Assembly (NCBI GenBank): GCA_024400275.1
Contig: JAKSMY010000013.1
Span: 1 to 41,467 of the forward strand
DNA length: 41,467 nucleotides
DNA from: Paludibacteraceae bacterium
Lineage (GTDB): Bacteria > Bacteroidota > Bacteroidia > Bacteroidales > Paludibacteraceae
Reading direction: 5' to 3'
Part shown: piece after piece, positions 7,342 to 15,232 of the stretch
How the letters are laid out: each line of letters begins with the position of its first letter
Position numbering within the stretch: the stretch's first letter is position 1
Notes under the pieces: model-generated
Told to the model about the DNA's origin: nothing
The model's database searches: none
What the model saw: the letters and a program-made list of their open reading frames with translations, nothing else
Position numbers and translations under genes: made by a program

Positions 7342-8325
7342 ATGAGCAAACACATAATTTATATTGCGTTGTTCCTAACGGTATTGGTTGGTTGCCAAGG
7401 AAAAGGCAGCACCAAAGTGAGTGCCACCGGCAGTATATACGAATGTCTGGTAGTATGTCCGTCCGGTGTATATTCGGACATTGAGGCGGTGATGGGAGCC
7501 GATATGCCGTGTATGCCGCAGATGGAGCCCTATTTCACCGTGTCGCATGTGTCCAATGCTGCCTTTGACGACTTTCTTAAGCCAACCCGTAATATACTGC
7601 TCATTGATATTGATTCCGTTCGATATACCACCGTTAAAGCCAAGATGAGCAAGGATTACTGGTCCAAGCCGCAGCGTCTGTGCCGTATCCAATCGCCCGA
7701 TAAAGGCGCGTTTATCGAATACTGGCAAGAGCATGGCGAGCAGATCAGGGATTGGTTTGTACGTCAGGAAATAGAACGACAAGGCTCTTTCTACCGGGCC
7801 TACACCAATAAGGAAGCACGCAAGGCGTTGCAGAACCGTTTCAAGTGCGATATGCTGATTAGCGAGGATTACCAACTCATCAAGGACACCACGGATTTCG
7901 TTTGGTGCTGCAACAACAAAGGCACTATGCGGCGCGACCTGGTGGTATATTCGTACCCCTACACCGATGCCAACACCTTTACCTTGGATTACCTCTGCCA
8001 CCAACGGGACAGCGTACTCGGTCGATTCATTACCGCCCAAGTGGCAGGGTCGTATATGGGAACTGAGTATAAGGTTTTTCCTCCGCAGTTGCGTATATTG
8101 GGCAAAGGTCAGACCAATGATTTCTACGCTGCCGAGGTGCGCGGATTATGGAAGATATACAACGGCGAAGCGATGGGCGGTCCGTTCGTATCTCTTACCC
8201 ACATAGACGAGACGAATCATCGTATCATCACCGCCGAGGTGTTTGTATATGCGGCAGGACAAAAAAAACGCAACGCCCTACGGCAAGCCGAAGCGATATT
8301 GTATACGTGGAATAAGGACCGCTGA
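7342..8325 (+). CDS. DUF4837 family lipoprotein
   Basis: A 327-residue protein with a lipoprotein signal (MSKHIIYIALFLTVLVGCQG, cysteine at residue 18). The body resembles DUF4837, a Bacteroidota family of unknown function: IYECLVVCPSGVYSDIE early, then PTRNILLIDID, WSKPQRL, EIERQGSFYRAY and, near the end, VRGLWKIYNGEAMGGPFVS. I chose ATG 7342 over the in-frame GTG at 7330 because the promoter lies so close. Predicted to be anchored in the membrane facing the periplasm. It ends just before a long heptad repeat, and thiL follows 139 bp later. No function can be assigned from the sequence. Confidence 0.85.
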   Translation: MSKHIIYIALFLTVLVGCQGKGSTKVSATGSIYECLVVCPSGVYSDIEAVMGADMPCMPQMEPYFTVSHVSNAAFDDFLKPTRNILLIDIDSVRYTTVKAKMSKDYWSKPQRLCRIQSPDKGAFIEYWQEHGEQIRDWFVRQEIERQGSFYRAYTNKEARKALQNRFKCDMLISEDYQLIKDTTDFVWCCNNKGTMRRDLVVYSYPYTDANTFTLDYLCHQRDSVLGRFITAQVAGSYMGTEYKVFPPQLRILGKGQTNDFYAAEVRGLWKIYNGEAMGGPFVSLTHIDETNHRIITAEVFVYAAGQKKRNALRQAEAILYTWNKDR

Positions 8326-8332
8326 CGCTGAT

Positions 8333-8388
8333 GGAATATGGAATATGGAATATGGAATATGGAATATGGAATATGGAATATGGAATAT
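8333..8388. repeat. Perfect 7-bp tandem repeat, eight copies (GGAATAT)
   Basis: Eight uninterrupted copies of GGAATAT. The flanking sequence up to about 8450 keeps the 7-bp period with other units (CTATACT twice near 8395-8410, TCTATAA twice near 8433-8447). It also includes ACTCCATCAGTGAGC (8407-8421), which recurs inverted near 41199-41213. The perfection of the array suggests active slippage. It lies between the DUF4837 gene and thiL, where no promoter could be recognised. Confidence 0.9.
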
Positions 8389-8464
8389 GGACAATCTATA
8401 CTCTATACTCCATCAGTGAGCGCAGTGAACAGTCTATAATCTATAATAAATTAACCAACTTAAT

Positions 8465-9505
8465 ATGGCACGAACAGAAATTTCCACCTTGGGCGAATTT
8501 GGTTTGATTCGCCACCTGACGGACAAAATAACGTTTCAACAACCCTCTACCCAAAAAGGTGTCGGAGACGATGCCGCCGTAATGGCTTACGGCACCAAAC
8601 GCACTTTGGTAACCACCGATTTATTACTGGAAGGTATTCATTTCAATCTGGAATACGTACCCCTCAAGCACCTCGGCTACAAAGCCGTAGCGGTCAATCT
8701 GTCGGATATATACGCCATGAACGGCGCACCGACACAGATAACGGTCTCGTTAGGCATATCTGCCAAATTCAGCGTGGAAGACTTGGAGGAGTTATATGCC
8801 GGCATACGTCTTGCGTGCGAGACATATCACGTGGACTTGGTCGGAGGCGACACCTGCGCCAGCATGAACGGACTGACAATCAGCATTACCTGTCTCGGCA
8901 TCGCCAACGACAAAGACATCGTCTATCGTAACGGTGCCCGTATAAATGATTTGATATGTGTGACGGGTAATCTCGGGACTGCTTATATGGGTTTGCAGTT
9001 ATTGGAGCGTGAGCGCATCGCCAGCAAGGGTGTACGGCAAGGGGACGCGATTCCTGCCTTTGAAGGGCGCGAGTATCTGCTGGAACGCCAACTCAAACCC
9101 GAACCGCGGCGCGACATCATTGAGCAGTTGCGCGAATTGGGTATCAAGCCCACTGCCATGATGGACATAAGCGACGGTTTGAGCAGCGAGATAAAACATA
9201 TCTGCCACCAATCCAATGTAGGTTGCGCCATCTACGAAGACAAGATACCTATCGACTTCAAGGCAGCCGAAGTGGCGGAAGAGATGAACCTGAATATCGT
9301 CACGTGCGCTCTGAACGGCGGCGAGGACTACGAGTTACTCTTCACCTGCGACCTGAAAGACTACGAGAAACTGGTGCAGATGAATGATGTCTATCTGGTA
9401 GGACATATCACCAAACCCGAATACGGCACGATGCTCGTGGGACGCAACGGCGAAGAACTGGCATTGCAAGCCCAAGGCTGGCAGGCATTTAAGAATGAGC
9501 AATAA
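8465..9505 (+). CDS. thiL: Thiamine-monophosphate kinase
   Basis: A 346-residue ThiL, which phosphorylates thiamine monophosphate to the active cofactor thiamine diphosphate. Signatures of the PurM/ThiL fold are present: GEFGLIRHL at the N-terminus, GVGDDAAVM (32-40) for metal and ATP binding, TTDLLLEGIHF, AVNLSDIYAMNGAP, LVGGDTC, and the C-terminal NGGEDYELLF. The stop codon overlaps the next gene's start (TAATG), so the glycosyltransferase is probably translationally coupled. No TPP riboswitch or other thiamine genes are visible nearby. Confidence 0.95.
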   Translation: MARTEISTLGEFGLIRHLTDKITFQQPSTQKGVGDDAAVMAYGTKRTLVTTDLLLEGIHFNLEYVPLKHLGYKAVAVNLSDIYAMNGAPTQITVSLGISAKFSVEDLEELYAGIRLACETYHVDLVGGDTCASMNGLTISITCLGIANDKDIVYRNGARINDLICVTGNLGTAYMGLQLLERERIASKGVRQGDAIPAFEGREYLLERQLKPEPRRDIIEQLRELGIKPTAMMDISDGLSSEIKHICHQSNVGCAIYEDKIPIDFKAAEVAEEMNLNIVTCALNGGEDYELLFTCDLKDYEKLVQMNDVYLVGHITKPEYGTMLVGRNGEELALQAQGWQAFKNEQ

Positions 9506-10497
9506 TGGATTTTTCGCTAATCATACCCGTTTATAACCGTCCCGACGAGGTGGACGAGTTGCTCCAATCCCTAACCCGACAAACGGATAAGGACTTTGAA
9601 GTGCTTGTTTTGGAGGATAAATCGGAACATCTATGCGAGAACGTTTGTCAAAAGTACACCGACCGACTCCGGTTGCACTATTATTATCGTCCGGGAACGG
9701 GGCGGAGCGAACGACGTAATCTGGGAGTGGAATATGCTTCGGGAGATTATTATATCTTTTTCGATTCCGACTGTGTGATACCGCAGGATTATATAGCGTC
9801 TCTCCGCCAAGTGCTAACCGAAAACTATGTTGACTGTTACGGAGGACCGGATGCAGCAGCGGACGATTTCTCGGATATACAAAAAGCAGTCAATTATTCG
9901 ATGACATCCATCATGACTACCGGCGGTATTCGCGGTGCCATGAAACAGAAAAGTAAGTTTATGCCGCGCAGTTTCAATATGGGTTTTTCCAGACACTGCT
10001 ACGAGGCAGTCGGGGGCTTTAGGAATATGATTTGCGAGGATTCGGATTTGAGTATCCGTATCAAAGAAGCGAAAATCAGTACCACACTTATTCCTCAAGC
10101 CTATGTTTACCATAAACGCCGGATGGATTTGCGTCGCTTTTACAAGCAAGTGAACACATTTGGCAAGGGGCGTGTTCTTTTGTCGCGATTGCATCCCGGG
10201 TCACTGCATATCGTCCACCTCTTTCCGACGTTTTTCTTTATCGGTCATCTTATCCTCCTTGTCCTTGCGTTTTGGTCCGCTTGGTTCCTACTGCCGATAG
10301 CGGTGTATATTACAGGCATTTTTGTAGAGGCTTATCTCAAAAACGCTTCGGTTCGGGTTGCCGCTTTGGCGATTGCGACGACCTACATCCAATTAAGCGG
10401 ATACGGCATCGGTTTTTTAGATGAGTGTTTCACACAAAAAACATCCCGCACAGCCCAAGAGGAACTATACGGGAAAGATTCGGCAAAAATCTCGTAA
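9505..10497 (+). CDS. Family 2 glycosyltransferase, membrane-anchored
   Basis: A 330-residue GT-A glycosyltransferase. The N-terminal strand FSLIIPVYNRPDEVDELLQS and the metal-binding DSD in YYIFFDSDCVIPQDY place it in family 2. RRNLGVEYASGDYY is also typical. The segment around CEDSDLSIRIKEA resembles the acceptor-side acidic motif. The C-terminal third is hydrophobic, with two or three membrane spans between about residues 235 and 300. It starts at the last base of the thiL stop codon. Donor and acceptor are unknown; a role in surface glycan or glycolipid synthesis is inferred from the family and from the neighbouring sugar-nucleotide genes. Confidence 0.85.
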   Translation: MDFSLIIPVYNRPDEVDELLQSLTRQTDKDFEVLVLEDKSEHLCENVCQKYTDRLRLHYYYRPGTGRSERRNLGVEYASGDYYIFFDSDCVIPQDYIASLRQVLTENYVDCYGGPDAAADDFSDIQKAVNYSMTSIMTTGGIRGAMKQKSKFMPRSFNMGFSRHCYEAVGGFRNMICEDSDLSIRIKEAKISTTLIPQAYVYHKRRMDLRRFYKQVNTFGKGRVLLSRLHPGSLHIVHLFPTFFFIGHLILLVLAFWSAWFLLPIAVYITGIFVEAYLKNASVRVAALAIATTYIQLSGYGIGFLDECFTQKTSRTAQEELYGKDSAKIS

Positions 10498-10501
10498 TAG
10501 A

Positions 10502-11389
10502 TTAAATACCATCTGCCAATCGTATTTGCGCCTTCCACTCCAAAGGCGCATTTTTTTCAATGGGGGCTATTGCTTTCATAATATCTCGCTCGCGATATGC
10601 GCGACCGCCCCAGCGGATATTGCATTTTTTTCCGTATTTAGCCTCCATCATCTGCGCCAATTGACGAATAGATGTGCCGTGACCCGTACCTAAATAGAAG
10701 TTCTGACCATTATCCGCCAGTTCCAACACTTGATGAACATGTGTAGCCACATAAGCAAAGAATCCTGCCACATCATCTACATGCACGAAATCCAATATCT
10801 GCTCCCCGGGTGTCATATCGACTGCTTCCGAAGAATCCATAGATTCCCGGATATAATCCATAAGACGCTTGACCGTCATCTGACCGCCATAAACGGAATA
10901 AGGAACGGCATTGATATACTTAAAGCCCTTCCCCAAAGACGAGTAATATGCCAAAAACGAACGGAAAGCCGTTTTTGTAGCCGTATAGAGGTAGGCACTA
11001 TCGTATTGCGGTGCGCCGTAACGGAATTCAGCAAACGAACCCGTATTGACGAACAATTTGAAGTTGTCGCATTGTTGCAACGCATCTAAAAGCAGCACCC
11101 CGAACTCGATATTGGCAGCAATCATCGGGTGGATAATCTCCGTATTATTGGCAGCCGTAGTAACCGTTGCCAAATGCATGACCACATCGGGATTGAAGGC
11201 AATGAGCCGATCTAATTCCGTAGTATGTATATGCGTAAAATTGGGATATTCCGCTTGGGGGTATTTGCTTTCAGCCTCCGCTACGTCAATATTGAGAGTT
11301 AAGAATTGATTGCTTGAATCCGTCTGCCGCAACAGGGACATCAGACTCGTACCCACAAATCCCGTAATACCCGTTAATGCAATTTTCAT
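10502..11389 (-). CDS. NAD-dependent sugar-nucleotide epimerase/reductase (RfbJ-like)
   Basis: A 295-residue extended short-chain dehydrogenase. The Rossmann motif is GITGFVG (7-13); the catalytic pair is the serine of VNTGSFAE and the YLYTATK motif (YxxxK). It is the last gene of the CDP-sugar operon, 1 bp after the epimerase-like gene, so it most likely reduces the 4-keto group of a CDP-4-keto-6-deoxyhexose, as CDP-abequose or CDP-paratose synthases do with their 3,6-dideoxy substrates. The exact product cannot be read from the sequence. It converges on the glycosyltransferase gene with only 4 bp between the stop codons and no terminator. Confidence 0.75.
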   Translation of the reverse strand: MKIALTGITGFVGTSLMSLLRQTDSSNQFLTLNIDVAEAESKYPQAEYPNFTHIHTTELDRLIAFNPDVVMHLATVTTAANNTEIIHPMIAANIEFGVLLLDALQQCDNFKLFVNTGSFAEFRYGAPQYDSAYLYTATKTAFRSFLAYYSSLGKGFKYINAVPYSVYGGQMTVKRLMDYIRESMDSSEAVDMTPGEQILDFVHVDDVAGFFAYVATHVHQVLELADNGQNFYLGTGHGTSIRQLAQMMEAKYGKKCNIRWGGRAYRERDIMKAIAPIEKNAPLEWKAQIRLADGI

Positions 11390-11390
11390 A

Positions 11391-11822
11391 TCAGAACTGA
11401 TAATTTATTTCGTTCAACTCCTTTTTGTCACTCTCGTCCGCATCATGCACCTCGGGAATAAGGTCCATGAGCATATTTACCTCTTTCCCCTCTCCGTGAA
11501 ACGCCATCCACAAGCCCGGAGCGACAGTCAGGCGTTGGTAATTTGTATTCGGCGAAAGCGTGATTTCTTCAAACTGACCTTTTGTCACACTACCCTCCCG
11601 GTCATCGTATATGACGAAACGTATTTCTCCCTGTACCACGACTATATTTAACGTGTACCGGTTGTGCCTTTTCCAACCCTTCGTTTCACCGAAATGGACT
11701 TGTGTAAAGTAGGCTTCGCCAAAACCGGCAAAGCCCTCGTCGGTTGCTTTAAAAGCATGCCATAAATCGCCCTTGGGAAGAGCAATCTGCTTTAAGGGAT
11801 GTAAACGGACGCCATCTATCAT
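11391..11822 (-). CDS. dTDP-4-dehydrorhamnose 3,5-epimerase-like cupin
   Basis: A 143-residue RmlC-like cupin. I use ATG 11822, which shares ATGA with the rfbG stop; the upstream GTG at 11831 would overlap more. Family features are the opening MIDGVRLHPLKQIALPKGDLWHAF (in parts), FGEAYFTQVHFGETKGWKRH with the catalytic-type histidine, and the later TVAPGLWMAFHG. In this operon the substrate would be CDP-4-keto-6-deoxyglucose from RfbG rather than a dTDP sugar. Epimerisation at C3 and/or C5 is inferred. It is shorter than classical RmlC (about 180 residues), as is common for these operon-associated forms. Confidence 0.7.
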   Translation of the reverse strand: MIDGVRLHPLKQIALPKGDLWHAFKATDEGFAGFGEAYFTQVHFGETKGWKRHNRYTLNIVVVQGEIRFVIYDDREGSVTKGQFEEITLSPNTNYQRLTVAPGLWMAFHGEGKEVNMLMDLIPEVHDADESDKKELNEINYQF

Positions 11823-12919
11823 AATGCCCACGCTAATTCTTGTTGTTTCGCCTGAAGCATATATTTCTCTATCTGCTGCTTGGTCAAAACGAACATATCC
11901 TTATTTTTATCCACGTAATAAGCGCGATACCACTCGGCTATAAAACGGATACAATCCTCATAATGAAGGGTGCTATGCCAATTGAGATAAGCCAGTGCCT
12001 TGTCGCAATTCAGTTTGAGCAGAGTAGCCTCTTTGAATGGAACATTACCCGTCAATTTGGCAGCGTTATTCTTATCCAATCCCCATAGTTGTGCCAAGTC
12101 TTGGACGAGTTCAAAGACGGTCTTTGTCTGCTCCGCACGGGGACCAAAGTTATAGGGTTCGCCGTTCTCGCTCTTGCCCTCATAGAGGTATTGCCCTAAC
12201 GTAAGATACCCACTCAACGGCTCCAATACATGTTGCCAAGGGCGGGTTGCTTTGGGGCTGCGGATCTCAACAGTCTCATTTTTGGAGAATGCCTTCACGC
12301 AATCCACAATTATACGGTCTTTTGCCCAGTCGCCGCCGCCAATCACATTGCCTGCGCGAGCGACACCCAATTTGATATTCGGCATTGCCTGAATGAACGA
12401 TTTCCAGTAGCACTTGATGGTCAATTCAGCAGCCCCTTTACTACCGCTATAAACGTCTTTTCCGCCTAAAGCATCCGTCTCGCGATACCCCCAAATCCAT
12501 TCCACGTTGTCGTACGCCTTGTCCGAAGTGATTAACACACACGTACACGGCCATGTTATATTACGGATTGCCTCACAAACAGAGGCTGTTCCCACAACAT
12601 TCGTGGTAATCGTTTCAAACGGTTGCCGATAGGACGTGGACACGATGGCTTGTGCTGCAAGGTGGAAGATAAAGTCGGGTTGCACTTCTTGCACGTAAGC
12701 GTTCAGTTCGTCTTTGTTACGAATATCTCCGAAACGATGATGGATGTGCCGGTCCAGACGAAGAACTTCAAACATAGACGGAGAGGTGGGGACATCCAAA
12801 CTAAACCCGTACACGTCAGCACCCAACATAGTGAGCCACGCGCTCAACCAACTTCCCTTGAATCCGGTATTACCGGTGATTAGGACCTTGCGACCTTGAT
12901 AGACATTATTAAAAGCCAT
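11819..12919 (-). CDS. rfbG: CDP-glucose 4,6-dehydratase
   Basis: A 366-residue extended short-chain dehydratase converting CDP-glucose to CDP-4-keto-6-deoxyglucose. Signatures are TGNTGFKGSWL (Rossmann), FHLAAQAIVSTSYRQP, the catalytic TSDKAYDN, and YSGSKGAAE with the YxxxK motif, followed by ARAGNVIGGGDWA. All are closer to RfbG/DdhB than to the dTDP or UDP dehydratases. It lies 1 bp downstream of rfbF and overlaps the next gene by 4 bp. Confidence 0.93.
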   Translation of the reverse strand: MAFNNVYQGRKVLITGNTGFKGSWLSAWLTMLGADVYGFSLDVPTSPSMFEVLRLDRHIHHRFGDIRNKDELNAYVQEVQPDFIFHLAAQAIVSTSYRQPFETITTNVVGTASVCEAIRNITWPCTCVLITSDKAYDNVEWIWGYRETDALGGKDVYSGSKGAAELTIKCYWKSFIQAMPNIKLGVARAGNVIGGGDWAKDRIIVDCVKAFSKNETVEIRSPKATRPWQHVLEPLSGYLTLGQYLYEGKSENGEPYNFGPRAEQTKTVFELVQDLAQLWGLDKNNAAKLTGNVPFKEATLLKLNCDKALAYLNWHSTLHYEDCIRFIAEWYRAYYVDKNKDMFVLTKQQIEKYMLQAKQQELAWAL

Positions 12920-12920
12920 A

Positions 12921-13700
12921 TTATTTCCAATACATCCACGGAGCAGTGCCCGCTGTAATTAAATTTTCCAGTTTTTCTTTATCACGCAGCGTATCCATGC
13001 ACTGCCAGAATCCCTCATGTTTGAAGCAGTCCAATTGCCCTTCCTGCGCCAGTTTCTCCAAAGGCTCGCGCTCAAAGATTGTGGTATCATCTGCAATATA
13101 ATCCATCACCTCAGGCTCCAGCACCATGAAACCGCCGTTAATCCAGCCCATATCCGCCTTGCTCTTTTCACGGAAGGAACGAATCTGCGTGTCGTTCATA
13201 TCCATCACCCCAAACCGGCCTTCGGGCTGAACGCCCGTTAAGGTTGCCAAGTGTCCCTGCTGCTGATGGAAGGCAATCAATCGGGCAATATCCACATCAC
13301 TCACGCCGTCCCCGTAAGTCAAGAGGAAAGGCTCGTTTCCGATGTATTTCTGCACCCGCTTGATGCGTCCGCCCGTAAACGTGTTTAAGCCCGTATCCAC
13401 CACCGTCACTTTCCACGGCTCGGCATGTTGAGAATGAACGATAACGTTATTCCCCGACGTGAAGTCAAAAGTAATATCGCTGGTGTGAATAAAGTAGTTG
13501 TTAAACCACTCTTTGATGATATCCTGTTTATATCCGGCACAAATAATAAATTCGTCAATGCCAAACTTACTATACCATTTCATGATATGCCAAAGAATAG
13601 GCATTCCCCCTATTTCAATCATAGGTTTGGGTTTAAACTGACTCTCTTCGCTGATGCGAGTACCGAAACCTCCTGCTAAAAGAACTGCTTTCATAGACAT
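12921..13700 (-). CDS. rfbF: Glucose-1-phosphate cytidylyltransferase
   Basis: A 259-residue nucleotidyltransferase making CDP-glucose from CTP and glucose 1-phosphate. The N-terminal signature MKAVLLAGGFGTRISEES is diagnostic of RfbF/DdhA, with KPKPMIEIGGMPILWHIMK, LLTYGDGVSDVDI and the later GFWQCMDTLRDKEKLE. ATG 13700 adds two residues (MS); ATG 13694 is an equally plausible start and matches the family N-terminus better. It is the first gene of the four-gene CDP-deoxysugar operon and has a clear promoter. No rfbH (C3 dehydrase) is present in the operon, so the product is probably a 6-deoxy rather than a 3,6-dideoxy sugar. Confidence 0.93.
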   Translation of the reverse strand: MSMKAVLLAGGFGTRISEESQFKPKPMIEIGGMPILWHIMKWYSKFGIDEFIICAGYKQDIIKEWFNNYFIHTSDITFDFTSGNNVIVHSQHAEPWKVTVVDTGLNTFTGGRIKRVQKYIGNEPFLLTYGDGVSDVDIARLIAFHQQQGHLATLTGVQPEGRFGVMDMNDTQIRSFREKSKADMGWINGGFMVLEPEVMDYIADDTTIFEREPLEKLAQEGQLDCFKHEGFWQCMDTLRDKEKLENLITAGTAPWMYWK

Positions 13701-13717
13701 AAATTTATCTTATCGGG

Positions 13718-13749
13718 CAAAGGTACAACAAAAATTTGATATACGCAAA
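13718..13749 (-). promoter_or_regulatory. Promoter of the rfbFG operon
   Basis: Minus-strand TTTG (13749-13746), 20 nt, TACCTTTG (13725-13718). Start of transcription near 13711 leaves a very short leader. Confidence 0.75.
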
Positions 13750-13760
13750 CTTTTTGATTG

Positions 13761-13788
13761 GAAAATTGAAAATTGAGAATTGAAAATG
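13761..13788. repeat. 7-bp tandem repeat, four copies (GAAAATT-like)
   Basis: GAAAATT, GAAAATT, GAGAATT and GAAAATG in direct succession, just upstream of the rfb promoter. It has the same 7-bp period as other micro-repeats in the window but a different unit. Confidence 0.7.
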
Positions 13789-13827
13789 ATTTTTTTGTAA
13801 TTTTTATCGTGGTTGTCTGAGTTATTT

Positions 13828-13847
13828 TTAGTCGAGGGTCGGCAGAC
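13828..13847 (+). repeat. 20-bp direct repeat, copy 1
   Basis: The 20 bp TTAGTCGAGGGTCGGCAGAC recurs at 14053-14072 with one mismatch. The two copies bracket 205 bp containing the possible gene remnant and the 19-bp repeats. Each copy is followed by GAC-rich sequence; after the second, CATTCGACACT and CATTCGACAGT form an 11-bp doublet at 14076-14097. Confidence 0.65.
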
Positions 13848-13890
13848 ACTCGACCGACACTTCCTCTGCTTTCTTGGGAAGCTTGAATTA

Positions 13891-13968
13891 TTACAGCAAA
13901 CCTGCCATATAAATCGGAAGCAACCAAACATTTCCGTCTTTACGCAAGTCTTTGGTGTATATTAAAAA
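13891..13968 (-). pseudogene. Possible C-terminal gene remnant
   Basis: On the minus strand the 25 codons before a TAA at 13893-13891 read like a genuine protein end (YTKDLRKDGNVWLLPIY, then a short hydrophobic tail). This resembles the C-termini I recall for AAA/DUF4143 ATP-binding proteins of Bacteroidales. No start codon or remaining domain is present. Upstream the frame runs into a 33-bp duplication and stops resembling a protein. I regard it as a plausible relic rather than an expressed gene. Confidence 0.3.
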
Positions 13969-13987
13969 TGTCTCAGCGCAATTTTTG
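13969..13987 (+). repeat. 19-bp direct repeat, copy 1
   Basis: TGTCTCAGCGCAATTTTTG at 13969-13987 is repeated exactly at 14002-14020, a period of 33 bp. It lies beside the possible gene remnant and looks like a local duplication. Confidence 0.75.
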
Positions 13988-14001
13988 AAATGCCATTTTC
14001 G

Positions 14002-14020
14002 TGTCTCAGCGCAATTTTTG
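14002..14020 (+). repeat. 19-bp direct repeat, copy 2
   Basis: Exact second copy of the element at 13969-13987. Confidence 0.75.
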
Positions 14021-14052
14021 TTACTCAAATTATGGTGGTGGAGCGAGGGCTC

Positions 14053-14072
14053 TTAGTCAAGGGTCGGCAGAC
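14053..14072 (+). repeat. 20-bp direct repeat, copy 2
   Basis: Matches 13828-13847 at 19 of 20 positions, in the same orientation. It is followed by the 11-bp doublet at 14076-14097. Confidence 0.65.
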
Positions 14073-14107
14073 CGTCATTCGACACTCATTCGACAGTCTC
14101 TACAAAA

Positions 14108-14146
14108 ATGGGGCGAACTTTTGCGAGTTCGCCCCATGCTGTTTTT
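14108..14146. terminator. Bidirectional rho-independent terminator
   Basis: A perfect 12-bp stem (14108-14119 with 14126-14137, ATGGGGCGAACT and its complement) encloses a 6-nt loop. GCTGTTTTT follows on the plus strand, and the minus strand shows TTTTTGTA after the stem. It probably ends the lipoprotein transcript (minus strand). Confidence 0.85.
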
Positions 14147-14168
14147 GCGTGTTAGAATAAGTCCTTGG

Positions 14169-15179
14169 CTACTGGCAGACCGGACGCACAGAGTGTCCGT
14201 AGTACCGATCGCCGTAGAAGTCCCAATCCACGTGCCCCATATAGAAAAAGAGGTAATACGCGCCGTTCGGGTCGTACGAGCGGAGCGAAGATGACCAGTA
14301 GTCGCCATCAGAACCAACTTCGTAGAGCGACGAATTGTTGCGGTAGCCAGAAGCAGGCAAAAAGATTGAATTACTATTCTTCTTGCTTGATACGATGTAA
14401 CCTCTTACTCCTGTACCTTTATAATCACTTGTCCATGTCCGAGTGCAGTTATCTCGCAATTCGGCTTGCTCGGCTTTGGTTGGCATGCGCCAAGCACCGC
14501 CCCAATTGACATGGGCAGCATCGTCTGCGAGGTCAAGAATGGTCTTGTTATCCACCGTGCCATAAGTACTACTCGTACAATACTTCGTCATCGTGTCATC
14601 ACTGCCGTTGCACCACTTGTATGTATCCCAATTATAGGTGTTTTTTGGACTTGTTTCTCCCCATGCGAAGTAAGCACCATAACCTTCGGGCTTGGTAGCT
14701 CCTACATTCATATTAGCCCATTTAACGGATAAACCCAAATCTACCGCTTCCACGTCTTTAGATGGCGTTAAGTCCATTTCTAGTTTCTCAGTCTTGAAAC
14801 TCTTGACTTCACCATACTCGTACTGCATATTATTGAGTACCAAATAAGCACGGTAATAATACTTCGTTTCTGCGGATAGACCATTAGCCATAATAGAAAA
14901 AGTTTGACCAAGCAGTTTGTCACCAATCAACTTCTTGCCCTCGTAGGACGACAAATCAGATTCCTTTTCGGAAATCAACATACCGAACTCAACGGACTTG
15001 TAGTCGGCTATTTCCACACCAACCTGACCTGTTAATAACGCACTACTTGATGTAATGTCTGTGGCAGAAATAGTCTTCACCTTTTCGGATGTACCTCCCG
15101 AAGTACCGTCGGATTTCTTCTCACATCCGGTTAATGCGATGGCGGCAATAGCCATCAGTGCCAAAAATAGTTTTTTCAT
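14169..15179 (-). CDS. Surface lipoprotein with fibronectin-like and Fibrobacter-paralogous domains
   Basis: A 336-residue lipoprotein starting at ATG 15179 (MKKLFLALMAIAAIALTGCEKKS, lipobox cysteine at 19). Residues about 35-130 form a beta-rich, fibronectin-III-like module (SSSALLTGQV... SAETKYYYRAYLV). The C-terminal half, about 145-336, matches what I know as the Fibrobacter succinogenes major paralogous domain. It has VDLGLSVKWANMNVGA, GAYFAWGETSPK, WGGAWRMPTKAE, FLPASGYR, YWSSS and the terminal HSVRPVC. Function of that domain is unknown; it is common in expanded families of exported Bacteroidota proteins. The gene has its own promoter, a structured leader and a terminator, so it is monocistronic. 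Confidence 0.8.
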   Translation of the reverse strand: MKKLFLALMAIAAIALTGCEKKSDGTSGGTSEKVKTISATDITSSSALLTGQVGVEIADYKSVEFGMLISEKESDLSSYEGKKLIGDKLLGQTFSIMANGLSAETKYYYRAYLVLNNMQYEYGEVKSFKTEKLEMDLTPSKDVEAVDLGLSVKWANMNVGATKPEGYGAYFAWGETSPKNTYNWDTYKWCNGSDDTMTKYCTSSTYGTVDNKTILDLADDAAHVNWGGAWRMPTKAEQAELRDNCTRTWTSDYKGTGVRGYIVSSKKNSNSIFLPASGYRNNSSLYEVGSDGDYWSSSLRSYDPNGAYYLFFYMGHVDWDFYGDRYYGHSVRPVCQ

Positions 15180-15214
15180 TTGAATTTGATTTAATAACAT
15201 TTTTCAACTTTTGA

Positions 15215-15232
15215 TTACTATGTCTTTGCAGG
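15215..15232 (-). repeat. 18-bp element shared with the window start
   Basis: Identical on this strand to plus-strand 10-27. Here it lies in the leader of the lipoprotein gene, 36 nt before its start codon. Confidence 0.5.

Noticed and set aside
8333..8388. Possible CRISPR array
   Set aside because: The repeat unit is 7 bp with no spacers; no cas genes are present in the window.
8326..8464. TPP riboswitch before thiL
   Set aside because: The stretch is heptad repeats and AT-rich sequence; none of the conserved TPP-aptamer elements are visible.
13691..13927. Small open frames on the minus strand upstream of rfbF
   Set aside because: They run through the rfb promoter and heptad repeat; composition is not protein-like. 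Only the different frame ending at 13891 looked like a remnant.
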